Source: an uncultured Oscillospiraceae bacterium
GTDB taxonomy: Bacteria > Bacillota > Clostridia > Oscillospirales > Oscillospiraceae
Length of the DNA stretch: 6,323 nucleotides
Direction of reading: 5' to 3'
Assembly (NCBI GenBank): GCA_934515035.1
Contig: CAKSXP010000109.1
Location: 1 to 6,323, forward strand
Every line of letters starts with the position of its first letter. Position 1 is the stretch's first letter. The notes below the pieces were generated by a model. That model was not told the origin of the DNA. It saw nothing but the letters and a program-made list of their open reading frames with translations, and searched no databases. Shown here piece by piece: positions 5,490 to 6,323 of the stretch. The translations under genes and the position numbers were made by a program.

Positions 5490-6323
5490 TTACCTCTTTT
5501 TGCCATGCTTATTGATTTTTGATATTTCCTTGAATTTCTTTTCTTTAGCGGCCAGATGGCTTACGCTGTCAGACGCATATGCGTTTTCAAGCTTCAGTTT
5601 CTGGTATGACTGCCAGCGGCTGCGGTCCAGAGCACCGCTTTGGAGTGCGAGACGGACAGCACATCCGGGTTCATTCGTATGGGAACAGTTACGAAAACGG
5701 CACCCGGATATCAGCTCTTCTATATCCCCAAAGGTCTGCTCTATACCGGAGGATGCGCTCCACATTCCAAGCTCACGCATTCCCGGCGTGTCAATTACCA
5801 TTGCTCCATTGGGCAGAAAAAGCAGTTCCCTGTGCGTTGTTGTGTGATGACCTCTGTCGTCGTTTCTCAGACCGCCGGTCGCCAGCCGCTCTTCTCCAAG
5901 CAGACGGTTGATAAGCGTGGACTTGCCTACCCCGGAGGAACCGACAAAGGCAACAGTCATACCCTCGGTGATATATGGCATGATCTGGCGGTATCCGTCC
6001 TCCTCCAAAGATGAACAGGTCAGAATAGCGGTACCCATGGCGATGCTTTCTGCCTCTGTGCGTCTTTGGCTGATATCTTCGCTTAAATCAGCTTTTGTGA
6101 GCACAACTACGGGCTCGGCTCCGCTTTCCCACGCGATGGCAAGATAGCGTTCCAACCGGCGCAGATTGAAGTCGCTGTTAAGACTCATACACAGAAACAC
6201 GGTATCGATATTGGCCGCTACCACCTGTTCTGTTTTTGATGTGCCCGCAGCCCTGCGCACAAACTGGCTTCTGCGCGGCAGTACCTGATGGATGACAGCT
6301 GTGTCCCGATCAGCATATTCGGT
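5490..6323 (-). CDS. rsgA: Ribosome small subunit-dependent GTPase RsgA, 5' partial
   Basis: This is a circularly permuted GTPase that acts in late 30S subunit maturation. The frame runs open through the window edge: residues upstream of the GTG at 6260 (VIHQVLPRRSQFVRRAAG) match the end of the RsgA OB-fold, so that GTG is internal and most of the OB-fold is missing. Numbering from that GTG, the permuted order is G4 (LTKAD, 54-58), G1/P-loop (GSSGVGKST, 107-115), switch I (RGHHTTTH, 136-143) and G3 (DTPG, 157-160). A C-terminal zinc site has C187, C192, H194 and C200, the CX4CXHX5C spacing of RsgA, and the C-terminal tail is basic. The gene ends in tandem TAA codons. In Bacillus and many other Firmicutes rsgA lies beside the PrpC phosphatase and PrkC kinase genes, and B. 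subtilis CpgA is a PrkC substrate. Here a kinase is nearby but convergent. Confidence 0.97.
   Translation of the reverse strand, partial: TEYADRDTAVIHQVLPRRSQFVRRAAGTSKTEQVVAANIDTVFLCMSLNSDFNLRRLERYLAIAWESGAEPVVVLTKADLSEDISQRRTEAESIAMGTAILTCSSLEEDGYRQIMPYITEGMTVAFVGSSGVGKSTLINRLLGEERLATGGLRNDDRGHHTTTHRELLFLPNGAMVIDTPGMRELGMWSASSGIEQTFGDIEELISGCRFRNCSHTNEPGCAVRLALQSGALDRSRWQSYQKLKLENAYASDSVSHLAAKEKKFKEISKINKHGKKR
5493..5500 (-). promoter_or_regulatory. Ribosome binding site of the methyltransferase gene, inside the 3' end of rsgA
   Basis: Read on the minus strand, AAAAGAGG is followed by the rsgA TAA TAA and then the ATG at 5483, with 9 bases between the GG and the ATG. The site lies within the last codons of rsgA, which favours translational coupling and supports this start. 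Confidence 0.7.

Noticed and set aside
5640..6014. Plus-strand frames of about 110-124 residues opposite rsgA
   Set aside because: They are mirror frames of the conserved RsgA GTPase region, with no domain of their own.

Overview
The window looks like chromosome from an anaerobic Firmicute, most likely a gut Clostridia lineage in or near the Oscillospirales. This is an inference from moderate GC, strong GGAGG-type ribosome binding sites, a DUF975-type membrane domain, a PrkC/PknB-like kinase near rsgA, and the Pro/Thr/Ser/Glu-rich stalks on the surface proteins. No species marker is present.

Layout. Positions 2-4650 hold four closely spaced plus-strand genes (gaps of 25, 40 and 9 bases) that read as one operon. 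They are: (1) a 5'-truncated gene joining the C-terminal part of a DUF975-like multi-pass membrane domain to a cytoplasmic FHA phosphothreonine-binding domain; (2) a single-pass membrane protein with a bacterial Ig-like (Big2) ectodomain and a Pro/Thr-rich tail; (3) a transmembrane Ser/Thr protein kinase with a class A beta-lactamase-fold ectodomain that has lost its active-site Ser and Lys; (4) a membrane-anchored class A beta-lactamase-like protein that keeps SxxK, SDN and KTG but lacks the usual deacylating Glu. A long hairpin with a T-run at 4699-4741 ends this operon and probably also serves the genes converging from the other side. On the minus strand, rsgA (its 5' end lies beyond the window) is followed, with likely translational coupling, by a class I SAM-dependent methyltransferase.

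How it may work. The plus-strand genes look like a phospho-signalling module at the cell surface. The kinase would sense something in the wall through a catalytically dead beta-lactamase-like domain, the FHA protein would bind phosphothreonine at the membrane, the Big2 protein would offer a surface-binding module, and the paralogous enzyme with an intact serine active site would act on or compete for the same kind of ligand. The enzyme-pseudoenzyme pairing of genes 3 and 4 is the most unusual thing here. Domain identities and motif losses are read directly from the sequence; the shared-ligand model is inference. The only non-coding stretches are short intergenic gaps, the longest being 4651-4766, which holds the terminator. 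I saw no tRNA, rRNA, CRISPR array or mobile element.
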